Assembly (NCBI GenBank): GCA_018894105.1
Contig: CM032121.1
Coordinates: 21,362,730 to 21,426,729 of the forward strand
Length of the DNA stretch: 64,000 nucleotides
Direction: 5' to 3'
From: Jacaranda mimosifolia
Lineage: Eukaryota > Streptophyta > Magnoliopsida > Lamiales > Bignoniaceae
The position numbers were made by a program, and so were the translations under genes. This document shows, one piece after another, positions 23,869 to 35,160 of the stretch (position 1 is the first letter of the stretch; each line of letters starts with the position of its first letter). The notes under the pieces were generated by a model. That model was not told the DNA's origin. It worked only from the letters and a program-made list of their open reading frames with translations, and did not search any database.

Positions 23869-24334
23869 TGTCAATGACCTAGGCATTGAATATTATTAGG
23901 ACTCGTATCAAACCTTTCGTTTAGGTTAGTTTGAACATGAATTTTTAGGTATAGTATTTGATACTAGGAAGTAGGAGACTTCACCTAGGAAAATCAACCC
24001 GGTTGTAATCTTTACTTTCAAAGATCAAGCACTGGACTCTAGATTGAGCTTGAATTTTGAGTATTGTGTGTTTTGGGAAGCTCATTTGTGGTTTTGGGAA
24101 ATTAAAGATGAATTTGATCAGTTGGTATTAGTGAGATAAGTTGCGTACTACTGGATGACTGATGATCATATGAAGGGATGGAATCAGCAGACGAGGAAGC
24201 GTGGAATACTCGAAGGATGTATATGGAATCTTATCGTTTATCGTAGAATAATTAAGATTTGTGCATCTGTGAGTTTGATTTAATTTCATTTAATTACTTC
24301 TCCTTCTCTTATTTTTGGAAGCTTGGAAAAATTG

Positions 24335-25440
24335 ATGGCATCTCAAGGAAGTTTCGGTGTACCCACTCCGTCGAGAACCGAACGACGCGAAAGACCTCTC
24401 GGGGGATGGGTCAATGACCGATAAGCTCCAAGAAGAGAACCACATGTTTACCCACAACCCATGCCAGAAGAAGAGGTATCGCAAACCCCTTCAATTGGTC
24501 AGCCAGCAGATCCTATGTTTCAGAGGGGATTGAGATTCGGGCAACAGGGTCAACAGGCAATTGGTGGAGCAGGAGTTGCTAATGAGGTGGCTAAAGGTAG
24601 GGCATTGGAATGGTTTCTATATTTTTAGCGCCCGAAGTTCTTGGGAGGCCCTAATGATAGAAGAGCTAAAGAATGGATTAGGAGTTTAGAGAATATTTTT
24701 GAGACACATAACTATTCAGATAAGCAAAAGGTTCGATTTGCCACGTTCTTTCTGGGAGGTTCCGCCTGAAGTTGGTGAAAGATGATTGCTCGCAAGTGGA
24801 TAGCTGAAGGAATCCACCGAACTTGGGAGAATTTTACCCGAGACTTCATGAATATATATGTGCCACAGGTAGTGAAGCTAGAGAAAGTGAGTTCATGGAT
24901 CTTATTCAGGGGGCACAGTCTGTTAGTTAGTACGAGGCTATTTTTAGCCGATTGATATAACATGCACCCTACATATAAGATGACAAAAGTCGTCAGAGTT
25001 AACGATTTATACAAGGGTTGTGGCTAGAGCTGAGAAGGGGTCTCTGGCCACTTGTGATCAGCCGAACTTCAATCAAACAGTAAGTAGGGCACTGTAATTT
25101 GAGCCAAAACTGTAGGAGATTCGAAAAATTGAGGGCATGAGCCCAAATGGAAAGATGCACCCTAATAGACAGAGTGATGCTGGAGGAAAATAGCCAAGGC
25201 TACAGGTTAGAAGTGTTGAGCCCCTTAATCTGGTGAGACGACAAATTTAACTCAAGAGAGGCACAAAAGCAATGTGGATTTTGTGGGAAACTTGGCCATG
25301 AGGAGCTTGATTATTAGAAGAACTAGGGCAAGTGCATGGCTGTGCAATGACCAGCATTTCTTGAAAGATTGACCTAAAAGTCCAGGCTTAACACCTACAA
25401 GGAAAAGAAAACAGGTGGCAAAAGCTAGTGGGAAACTGAA
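24335..25440 (+). pseudogene. gag of the first internal copy, many stops
   Basis: ATG at 24335 opens MASQGSFGVPTPS, matching the other gag copies. The N-terminal basic/proline region runs to about 24600. The gag core includes LGGPNDRRAKEWIRSLENIF (about 24640-24700) and TWENFTRDFMNIYVP (about 24820-24865). The first zinc knuckle (about 25267-25315) has CGFCGKLGHEELDY with the last Cys changed to Tyr. The second is destroyed by a small deletion near 25338. Stops occur near 24421, 24628, 24766, 24930 and 24958. Its function would be RNA packaging, but this copy cannot make the protein. Confidence 0.8.
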
Positions 25441-27160
25441 AGTGCGAGCTCGTGCCTTTGTTTTGATAGGAGAAGTTGCATTGGATCCTAATGAAGCGAT
25501 AGAAGATATGGTTTCTATTTGTAGAATTTATGATAATACTTTATATGATCCTGGTGCTTTACATTCTTTCATATTTGTCGCATTTCCTTGAAAACTCAAT
25601 ATGCAACCTAAGACTATAGCTTATTAGATAGAAGTTCAGACATCATGTATAAGGATTTGCCTAGTTATGATTGGGGAAGGGGTATATCCAGCCAGCCTTC
25701 TATATATGCCTATCCAAGAATATGATTTGACACTTAGAATACATTGGCTATATAGTCATCAGGCACAAGTGAACTACTACACCAAGTGCATTACCCTCGG
25801 AGATAAGATACTAATACCAACATGCCACTCTACAGATAATGCTACCTTAATACCAATTATATATGTGCTAGAGGCCAAAAAGATTTTGAGGGAAGACGGG
25901 CAAGGATTCTTAGCTTATGTTATCAATAAACCCCGAGATACAGATAAAATTGAGAAAATAGTAGTAGTAGCTAAATACTCGGAGGTATTTTCTGAAGAAT
26001 TGAGCTCATTACCCCTAATCCACATAGAAGAATTGTTTAACCTTCTGTGGGAATCAAAAATCTTCTCAAAGCTGGATTTGAGATAGGGGTACTACCAGCT
26101 GAGGACTAGAGAAGACCACATAAAGTACTTACACATGGTTCTCGGAGCCTCGAGAAGAGCATCATACGCAAAAATTTAATAAGTACAAATTTTGGATAAA
26201 GAAATGGGCTTTTCTTGGGCACACTATCGTATCCTAGGATAGGATAGAGTTTGATCCCTCTAAGATAGAGGGGATAGTTAATGGGAAGGAACCAAAAAAC
26301 GTGACAGAAATTCATAGTTTCCCGCGTCTTGTTAGCTATTGCCGAAGATTTATGCATTACTTTTCTAAGATAGCTGGCCCTTTGACTAAATTAACTCAGA
26401 ATGATCAATCATTTAACTAGATGAGGATCTAAACATGAAATAACACCGATGTATGGAATTTCTAGAAGACTATAATGTTTCCATCATCTATCACCTGAAA
26501 GGCAAATGTAGTGGCCAATGCCTCGAGCCGAAGGGTTGGGATGACTCATTTACTAGAGGCAGAAGCATCGAGAAGCCTAAGACGAGTGTCGTGCTAAAAT
26601 TAAAACAGTAAGCTTGGATTGCATAAATAAAAGTGCAATCCAAATTATATAAATGCGATGAGCCCAAGCTAATGATAGATGGATATTGAACAGAAGGAAA
26701 TAGTCAGGAGTTCTGAAGAGTCTGAGTTCAATACCAGCAGCCAAGGTACTCTTTTGTTATGTATGAGAATATGTGTGCTAGAAGAAATGAAAAAGAGATT
26801 TTTAATCAGGCGTGCAAGACAAGATACACGACACATCCGAGAGTTACAAAGATGTATCGGGATTTGAAGAAATGAATCTAGTAGCATGGAATGAAAATAG
26901 ATGTTGCAGATTATGTGCAAAAGTGTTTGAACTGCCAACTAGTGAAGCAGAGCATCAGCGATCAGCGGGTTACTATAACTATTTCCAATCCCTGATTGGA
27001 AATGGAAGCAGGTCACTATAGACTTTGTAACAGGTCTACCAATAGCTCGAGGAAGATATGATAGCATCTGGATAATAGTAGATCAATTGACCAAGTTTGC
27101 TTATTTTCTACCAACCGGAATAGTATTCTGATAACAATTTGGGGACTATATTCTCTTAAG
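25441..27160 (+). pseudogene. Deleted pol of the first internal copy
   Basis: Protease-like sequence (LYDPGALHSF, near 25540-25570) is followed by the protease-RT linker in the open frame 25667-26086 (NKPRDTDKIEKIVVVAKYSE). RT then jumps from KIFSKLDLR-stop-GYYQLRTRED directly to HIKYLHMVL, missing the central palm. RNase H is reduced to its tail (about 26425-26540). Integrase retains the zinc region and the first part of the core (about 26800-27120) and stops after LTKFAYFLPT. The same three deletions recur at 47520-48620. This copy is therefore non-autonomous in origin as well as decayed. Confidence 0.8.
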
Positions 27161-27173
27161 TTAGGGGGGAGAT
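27161..27173 (+). other. Polypurine tract
   Basis: TTAGGGGGGAGAT lies directly before the LTR start at 27174. Confidence 0.75.
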
Positions 27174-29747
27174 TGTAAGACCCCTAGAAATTATTTGATT
27201 TGTGGAAATTTCCTCAACATTATTTATTTATTTTTGAAACTTTTGGGAGTCAAATTGCAATTTGAGGAAATTTTATTGACCAATATTTGGAAGTTTTGTG
27301 GGTCAAACTGAGAATATTTTTGGTCAACTGAGTTAATGCTAGGTACTAAGGAAGATGGGGGATTGAATTGAGGATGGCTAAATTTCTAGAGAACCTAATT
27401 GGAAGCTGAGAAGAACTTTTGGGGGTCAATCTGTAATTCCAAAAAATACTCCTATATATAGCAATTCCCCCCAGCTTTTCTTCATTTCTCACATTAACCT
27501 GTCTTTCTCCTCACCGGTGAATAATGGCGAGTAAGAGACCCAGTTCGGTTTTTCGGCCAATTGAGCGGTGATTCGGCGGCAAAAGCTGAAATTGATTTGG
27601 GGGTTTGATAGAGGCAGCAAGGCGTACCTTTTAGTGGTGGTGGTGACCATTTTTAGCGGCGGTGGTGGTGGTGCTGAGGCAGTATTCTCACCTCGTAACG
27701 GTCTTTTCAGTAGTGGGATTGATTTTTAGTGTTGAGGCTCTGATAGTAAGATTTGGTATATATAAGTTGGATTGGGATTTGATATATGTTAATGTTGTTT
27801 GAGATTTTGTTATGATCAATTCTTGTATTTTGGAGTACAAATGAAGAAGATGATATAGAAACATGAATTTGAGATTTTAAAGGGCATGCATGGATATATA
27901 GATATGCCTAGTGGATCCAAATTTGCATCGTTATGTAATAACTTTCATTTAATTGTGTTAATTGAAAGATTAAACCTTAATTTATGGATTTGAGACCTAA
28001 GTGATAAAATTTGGATCATTAAAGATAATTAGACTGTTATTATTGACTTGTTATATCATTGCAAGGTTAATTATGTAATTAAGGACCTGATTATATCTCT
28101 TTATTGAGACCAGCATAAATCCCGTAATATTCCTGTATTACCGGTGTAATTAGCATTTTCTCTCACAAGAATGTCGAAACAAACCCTAAACTACTGTGTT
28201 AAACGAGTAATTGTTAATTTTAAGTTGTTATTCGTATAATTGTGATTATAGGGTCAAATGAGGATTTTGACAGTGAACCTATTCTTTTGCTTAGGTGATG
28301 AGGACTTGGGTCCCCCAGGCCAATAAGTGATGCTAGCATTTCTGAGAATATTGAGGTGAGGATCCACCGCTCTAGTATTTGACTTGTATAAGCTTACTCG
28401 TTATTTGTTGTACCCATGTGAGGGTCTGCCAATTTGGTACTTATTATATAAACCTATCTGTTAATTGTGGTATACCCCTATGAGGGTTAAGCTAGTTTTT
28501 GTTTTGTGACTAAATCCTGATTCTTTGACTCTGTGAATTGTTTAAATTATTGTTATTATTTTTTAATTGATACGAATAGCCCTGTGAGGTTTGTTTCTTG
28601 GACTTAGATTTTATCAAAATTTGAGTACTCTTGTTTCGGTGCCAAGAACTTTTTGTTGTCCTATCTAGTATCAATCTATTTAAATTCATTTGGCTTATCT
28701 CTTATTTGGCCATGTTGGCTTATTTGAGTTTGTTTTGTATGTCATTAATTCGCCCTATTAGCATAATTGTACTGTTTAAATTATTAATTATTGCCTTGCC
28801 GGCACATTTGATTATCTAGTTCAGTATTGTGTAGCCTTGCGGCAATCCATTTGTTGATTCATGATATATGTACAGAGATTTCTTGGGCTGAGTGAAGATC
28901 CTAGAAGATTGCTCGAGTATATGGGACACTCTAGGGTTACTCCTGGGTATTAGTGATATGTCAGGGATACGTCTAAGCATTAGCAATGTGCCAGGGATAC
29001 TCCTGGGCATCAATGATGTGTCAGGGATACTCCTAGCCATCAACAATATGCCATGTATCAAGTTGTCATGCTTGGTATGTTCAGTTTGAATTGGAATAAG
29101 GAGAATCTGATATGTATGCTATGTTATGAATTGTTGAACTACATATGACTCTCGAATTTAATTTATTCTTATTGTATTTTGATTGTTTATGTTCTGTTTA
29201 TGGAGCAATAAGGAAGTAGAGGTTCCTATTTGCTAAATTTGATACTATTTGTATTTCTAATACGTTCATGTTCTGTTTGCATTATATAGATAATCTATAA
29301 TCTGTTGAATTGATTCTTCTTCAACAGAGCCTTTATGATCTGATACTGAATTTTATCCCTCACTAAGTCATTTGGACTTACCCTTCCGCATCATTCTTGA
29401 TTTTCCTAGACAGGGTCCATCAGCCTTGGACTGGAGAATATACATATTTTGTGATAGAATAGGTGACTATGTGTGCTTATGAGGTCACTTGGATATTGTA
29501 TTGTGACTTAGAGATGTTGTGATATGTTAAGTTTAAATTAAAGATATGTAGCATGTGTATATTATGTTGAATGTTATGGGATGACTCTTGGTATGTATAT
29601 AGTACTTGCATTGTAGTCTGTTTAAGTTGAAGCATGTTGCTATTTTTGATGATTTTTGGAAATTTTCTTATGAGCCTATCGTTTTGTCTTGTGAGTTATG
29701 ATTTAAGATTGAATAGGAGTAGCATCTCAACTTAGGGATTTTCCCTC
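27174..29747 (+). repeat. Middle LTR of the composite, 3' end deleted
   Basis: It starts TGTAAGACCCC at 27174 and is colinear with the first LTR. Near 29747 it jumps from TTTTCCCTC to GATGACCTAGGC, so the last bases of the LTR and the whole primer-binding site are missing. Hairpin TCTGTTGA/TCAACAGA is at 29301-29328 and tandem hairpin units at 28920-29055. The antisense frame 28816-29061, with repeated S-I-P words, is only a translation of these units. Confidence 0.85.
27453..27460 (+). promoter_or_regulatory. TATA box of middle LTR
   Basis: TATATATA lies 280 bp into the LTR, followed by a C-rich stretch (CAATTCCCCCCAGC). The first and third LTRs have weaker versions (CTATAATAG, TTATACATAG) at the same place. 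Confidence 0.5.
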
Positions 29748-30253
29748 GATGACCTAGGCATTAAATATTGTTGGGACTCATATCAAACATTTTGTTTTGG
29801 TTAGTTTGAACATGAATTTTTGGGTATAGTATTTGTACTACGAGGTAGAAGATTTCATCAAGGACGACTGACCAGACTGTAATCTTCACTTTCGAAGATT
29901 GAGCACTAAACTCTAGATTGAGCTTGAATTCTGAGTATTTTATGTGCTTTGGGAAGCTCATTTGTGATTTTGGGAAATTAAAGATGAATTTGATTAGTTG
30001 GTATTAGTGAGATGAGTTACGTACTACAAGATGACCGATGATCATTGGAAAGGATGGAATCAGTAGATAAGGAAGCATGGAATACTCGAAGGATGTCTAT
30101 GGAATCTTATCATTTATCGTAGAATTATTAAGATTTGCGCATCTATAAGTTTGATTTAATTTCATTTAATTACTTCTTCTTCTCTTATTTTTGGAAATTA
30201 GGAAGAGTTTATAGAGTTGATGGCATCTCAAGGAAGTTCTGGTGTACCAGCTC
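29748..30253 (+). pseudogene. Leader and gag start of the second internal copy
   Basis: The leader resembles 23872-24334. Gag starts at ATG 30220 (MASQGSSGVPAL) and is cut after eleven codons by the copia element at 30254. The reading resumes at 40355. The primer-binding site is deleted (see the LTR at 27174). Confidence 0.75.
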
Positions 30254-31809
30254 TGTTGGAATAGTACCCGGCAAGCCATTAGGATTGGCCCTGTAATGCT
30301 ATTTCCTTGGAAAACAATCTTGAATGAATGATATTCTTTATATGGCCATGTTCATCTTATGCTCTTTATTACTTCACTTACATTTGGATGAAGCCGCTAT
30401 ATCACTTATGACTACGAGACTTGGTTCGATGACCATGGAATAAGTCTCACACGATCGTAATATTAAATCTTCCAAGTCGTAGGATCTTACGAGATGGGGC
30501 ATCTAAGATCCGGATAGACTTGCACTAATGATGCATAAATCCAAGAGTTGGATGTTGCTCCATTCCATGAGCAACCCTATGAGATATGGGTTCATGTTAG
30601 AGAACAAGGCACTGAAGATCCACCGGAGAATCCACTAGATAGTCGTAGTGGCGAGTTGGTAGTGGCAAGTTCTCCAACTTATGCTAGTGCATATTATTAG
30701 TCCTCTAACCTGAGGATCCATGGTAACCTTGTGTCTGGTCCTCATGCTTTGACTCTTCCATGACCACTTAGTAGGTCTTTTGGGTTGAGATTGGGTATGA
30801 GCTACTTGGCATGGAGGTTTGTGAGATCCAAGATGCAATCCGACTCCTCGCTTTTATGAAGGGCGAGTGCATCTCTTATGTATTCTATAATGATCGATTC
30901 CAAGAAATCTTTGCACAAGGTAGAGTGACAATTTGGAAAAGGAGTTTTTCAAAGTTGAGGTCACACAAGGGAATTGAACATTGAGAATGGAATAATAGTA
31001 TTGAGGCTATTAGGGAGCCGACAAATATCTTACCCTAGGCCTCTTTCGGGAGATAGGAGACGGAAGGACCGTATTTGCATGGTAAGTGTAAAGCTGTAAT
31101 GGTTCTCCAAAATATTCATTTCGACCAATTAGTTGGGCTCCATGCCCTTGAGGTTGGACATCAACCATAGAGATTGGATATTCTTCAATTAATGAGATTA
31201 ATTGAATTTAGTCAATTAGTTTAAAAGTGTTTTAAACTAAATTGAATATATGATATTCAAAAGTCATAAGGAGTTGTGAGCCCAAGTCCAATGAATGGTA
31301 GAACCTATTAGGTCACACACAAAAGCCAATTAGCTTCCTATTTGATGGAGAAAAGATTTTCTAAGTGTTAGAAAATGTCTCCTAGTGGACTCGTTTTAAG
31401 GTGCCAATTTTGAAGGTTAATTTTTGCTTGATTAATTTAAGTATTAAATTAATCAATTAATTTAAGGAGTTAAATTAGACTAATAATTAAGGAGTTAATT
31501 ATTTGGTGCCAATATGACGATCAATTGGTCAAGTTAACTTGAAGAGTTAAGTTAACAAAATTCAAGCTTAAGAATTGAGCCTGTTTAACTTAAGAGTTAA
31601 GTCAAAGGTTAATTTACTAAATTAAAGTGTTTAATTTAATTAATGGGAAGAACACATTTTGGAGGAAAAATTCAAATGAAATGTTCATTTGAATTAACTT
31701 GAAATTAGATTTCAAATATAGTTGAAATGCAAATGAAATTCAAATTATATTTGAATTTGCATTTGCCACCTTGGCAAAATGCAAGTTGGCCACCCTTTTT
31801 TCTCATGGG

Positions 31810-31838
31810 AGGTGTGATGCCACCTTGACATCACACCT
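31810..31838. repeat. Perfect 10-bp inverted repeat upstream of TATA
   Basis: AGGTGTGATG at 31810-31819 and CATCACACCT at 31829-31838 flank the loop CCACCTTGA. The TATA box begins ten bases further on. This could be a regulatory palindrome. There is no direct evidence of function. Confidence 0.6.
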
Positions 31839-31847
31839 TTCAGCCTC

Positions 31848-31855
31848 TATATATA
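31848..31855 (+). promoter_or_regulatory. TATA box of the copia 5' LTR
   Basis: TATATATA within CTCTATATATAGATATAG lies about 1.6 kb into the LTR. A transcript would start about 30 bases later, leaving a 5' leader of some 600 bases inside the LTR. Confidence 0.55.
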
Positions 31856-32477
31856 GATATAGCGAGAGAGGGGTGGTCATTATGTCAAAAGGTATGAAGA
31901 ATTAGATTCTCCACCATTCTCTCCAAAACTCCCCGCAAGCATTGAATTCATGTATTGAAAGCTTTGCTCTCTTCTTCTTATTCCCTACCAAAAATTGGCC
32001 TCCACCATAGCTAATATCTGGTCTTATTCCAACTTATAGGCTAGAGAGTTTGGAAGATTTATTTGGTGTGTGGATCATATCAATAGAGGCAAACAAGTTA
32101 GTTTGCTATGGTTTGGAGATCCACTTGCACAGAGTTTGATTTGGCGATTTTCTCCAGAGAGATCAAAAAAGATTTTAGATCTGAATTTTTTACTGTGAGT
32201 TTATAAAGGTGTTGAAAATCTCCAATAATTTTTTTTTTATTTTTGGAGGTAAATTTGATGGTGGTAAAAATCGCTCCACTCCTGCTGCACATTTTCTGGC
32301 AGTTTCTGGATTAGTGAAAGGTTCACCTCATTCTCCTTGGATTTTACAATTTCAAGGTAACACACTATCTAAATCTGAATCTTAGGCATGATTTGATCCT
32401 AGTTAGCATGTACGCACTATTTTGTGAAGCTTTTGAAGTTTTTATAATTGGATCCTAGTGCCTTACTAGCTTTCAAG

Positions 32478-32490
32478 TGGTATCGGTGCC
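32478..32490 (+). other. Copia primer-binding site
   Basis: TGGTATCGGTGCC lies two bases after the LTR. It matches the initiator tRNA-Met complement TGGTATCAGAGCC with two substitutions. Confidence 0.75.
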
Positions 32491-34530
32491 TAAATCATGC
32501 TCAAATTTGGATTTTATTTGGATGATTGATTCATGTGATGGATTAATCTAGATCACCAAATTTTCAATTCATATGATGGATTGAAGTGTTTGGTTGATGT
32601 TGTGTGTGACTCCTTGATTGATGAGTTGAAAGCATGTTATTATATGTTTTAAGTGTTGATTCATGTTTTAGTATGTTTCAATTCATAGTGATAAATTTTG
32701 AATGTTGATTTAGCATTTATTGATGTTATATGATGATATAGCATGTTGTTGTTTGATCGAAATAGTTTTGGTTATTTTTGGATCCAATGTGATTGGAGTT
32801 TTGTTGGAGATTTTTGAAGAATAAGATTCTTACTTGAACTTGATTTTTGAAGTTTGATTGAGCACTTAAATTTCCAGTTTTAAAATGTGTTTTCAAACTG
32901 GAAATTAAGTCATAATGTGTGATTTAATGTTTAGAAAGAGTTCTAGAATTTTTGGTGCACAAAAGTTGAGCTAAACATTGGCTTGACTTGTCTTTGAGCC
33001 CAAAATAGGGGCTGCCGGCAGCCTTGGCACAAGCAAACAGGGCAGTGGCCGAGAGCCATTGCCCAGCTGCGTGCCTTGCTCGGCTAGCAATGCCCGATAT
33101 TGGCTTGGGCAAGTTTTGAGCCATTTTTTGGCTCCTTTAAAGGCTAGAAATGATGTTAAATCATGTGTTATGGATCACAAGTGTTGTGCACGTTCTCAAT
33201 TTTATGTTTGATATTTTTCAAGCTCCTTAAAACTTGTTAAAATTTATCTCCAAATATTGCATACGTGTTATGCATGACCAATTATTTGTTAATTTGATTA
33301 GCATTTAATTGATGGAATTAATTATTAATTCTAGATTTGTTTATTGTTCATTTAATTGTTGAATGGATGATGAATGAATGGGGATGATCATGAGCCTTCA
33401 ATATTAATTTTATTTATTTCAAGTTGTTGAAATAGGTTGTATTAAATTGGGGCCTCTTTATTTCTACCTTTAAATGTTATGAGAGCAGAATCACTAGGAG
33501 TAAGGATTTCTTTCTCATGTAAAAGTTACATAGAGCAAAGGAGACCTTGGAGGCATGGAGACTTTTGAAGACCCATAAATGTATACACTCATGTAATAGC
33601 TAGATTTAATCAACTCACCTAAAATCAACTAGGTGGTGCACCTATGGCTCTAAGTGCACCACTTGGTTAGGCTCATGGTCATCCCACCCTAGGAGCATGC
33701 CAAGTGCATTTACTTATTTATGCTTTCCATATCCTATTAATGTATGAGATGCATGGTTCGGATATAGAAAACCTAAATAAGAAGATACAATGATGAGATC
33801 TTTGCAAGCAAAAGACCCTCCACTTAGAATGTCTAAGTGCTTTTCAAATATTAAGTCAAAATGGATACAAATTAAAAGAGTTTTAATTAATCCAAGCCTT
33901 CTACCAATAGTATACGCTATGACGATGCTACAAAATTTGTGTGATGGCACTCGAAGCGGGGGTCACACTTAAGAGGAAAGTTGTGAGCATATACTTAGCA
34001 TATGATACACCTTTGATTTGAGAACCTCTATGTATTGGCACTCGAAGCGAGGGATGACATAGAGTCGTCTCGAATCAAAACTTTGATTGGTAGGTTTAAC
34101 TTAACACTTAGTAATATAGATGCACTCAAAGTAGGGTGTCTACATGAAAAGTGAGGCAAAATATATCAAGAGTTGCGTGAGAGGCAATTAGAAAGTGTTG
34201 CTTACCTTTCGATTATTTGTGGATGGCACTCGAAGCGGGGTCCACTTACAAGTCCTTAAGATCTTGATTCTCACTAGGAAATGAGTTTTCCAAATTCTTC
34301 TGAGCGGTGAGGGATTTGATAAAATAGTGGGAGGACAACATGCTTGAAAGACCATGAACATGTTTTAATATCAAATTCAATCACATGCTTATTCTCTTTT
34401 TCGCCTTTAATAATTTGTGAAATCTCAAGAATAGTTTAATGTTCCACTCAATCTTATTTTGAAAACCAATAAACCAACCAGGCCAAACTTCCACGATCGA
34501 CTTAACCTCAAAAATTGTTCTAGATTCGTA
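32491..34530 (+). other. Unusually long, hairpin-rich copia leader
   Basis: About 2 kb separates the primer-binding site from recognisable gag, and I see no coding signal in it. It contains a GC-rich block at 33005-33125 with a perfect palindrome (33010-33023) and a 10-bp hairpin (33040-33064). Further hairpins are at 33517-33531, 33631-33664, 33821-33839 and 34314-34376. The most striking feature is the four-copy motif array at 33939-34245, listed separately. Part of it could be decayed gag 5' sequence or an insertion that I cannot delimit. Confidence 0.6.
33939..34245. repeat. Four stem-loops: conserved loop motif, different stems
   Basis: The core TGGCACTCGAAGCGGGG (with variants) occurs four times about 75-105 bp apart. 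Each is enclosed by its own complementary arms. They are GTGTGA 33939-33944 with TCACAC 33963-33968, and CTCTATGT 34026-34033 with ACATAGAG 34057-34064. The third is ATaTAGA 34114-34120 with TCTAcAT 34139-34145 (one mismatch). The fourth is GTGGA 34219-34223 with TCCAC 34241-34245. The arms differ completely between copies while pairing is kept, which is the pattern expected of selected RNA or DNA structure. Confidence 0.75.
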
Positions 34531-35160
34531 GAAGCGGATATATGTCCTATATAAAGGTGCTTTTAATCCTAAAGGGACTAATGTAGATCAAGAGACACGT
34601 GAAAAGTTCACGAATTGGGTTTGGAATCGTTCTATCCCATAGTCTCTCGGTGGCATCTACAAACTTTAAAAGTCTCAAAGACACATGAATAATACCTTGG
34701 TTAGAGCTTACAAGAGTTGTAAAGCAAACAAGGTATGAGAAGTTCATGTTGCCAAAAGTGATTTTTCAAGCTAGGATGGATGTGAAGTCATGTGTCATCG
34801 ACTACAGTCCAAAGATGATTAGGCTTAGAAAGCTTTTTTCTACTTGGATGTAGTGATGGACAATGATCTCCATGAGGAATTGATCCTCACATCCTCATCG
34901 AGTTTTATTGATCAAAGTGTTGATCTAGATGGAGACTACAATGACAAGGGCAAACCTTTGACATTTGTTTCCTCCTCCAAGTCTATGGGCCCTATGGGTG
35001 CTAGAAAGGGAGGTAAAAGGAAGAAAAGTTCTTCCTCCAAGGGAAAACAACTACTAAAGGCATTTGAATAAATCAAGAAGATTATAGAGGATATAGTCGA
35101 TATTATTTGTTTCTACTTTGGCTAGATAGGCCATTGGAAGCAGTTTTGTAAGAATTACCT
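34530..35160 (+). pseudogene. Copia gag remnant with degraded zinc knuckle
   Basis: Fragments read in changing frames. About 34590-34640 gives EKFTNWVWNRSIP, typical of the copia gag core. 34844-35071 is open and ends in a lysine/serine-rich segment (KGGKRKKSSSSKGKQ). 35108-35153 gives CFYFG-stop-IGHWKQFC, a CCHC knuckle with its second Cys replaced by Phe and a stop inside. The gag is shorter than the family norm because of deletions. In an intact element it would bind and package the RNA. Confidence 0.65.

Larger units (their letters stand above)
30254..32475 (+). repeat. Copia 5' LTR
   Basis: It runs from TGTTGGAATAG at 30254 to TAGCTTTCA at 32475, 2,222 bp. 31430-31620 is a run of AGTTAA-type words. 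A perfect 10-bp inverted repeat at 31810-31838 precedes a TATA box at 31848. The 3' LTR lacks the stretch holding both. Confidence 0.88.

Noticed and set aside
32924..33124. Alanine-rich minus-strand frame over the GC-rich block
   Set aside because: It arises from the GC-rich hairpin sequence in the copia leader and has no family resemblance.
33939..34245. Spaced direct repeats considered as a CRISPR array
   Set aside because: The context is a plant retrotransposon, spacing is irregular, and the repeats have individual complementary stems instead of a constant repeat.
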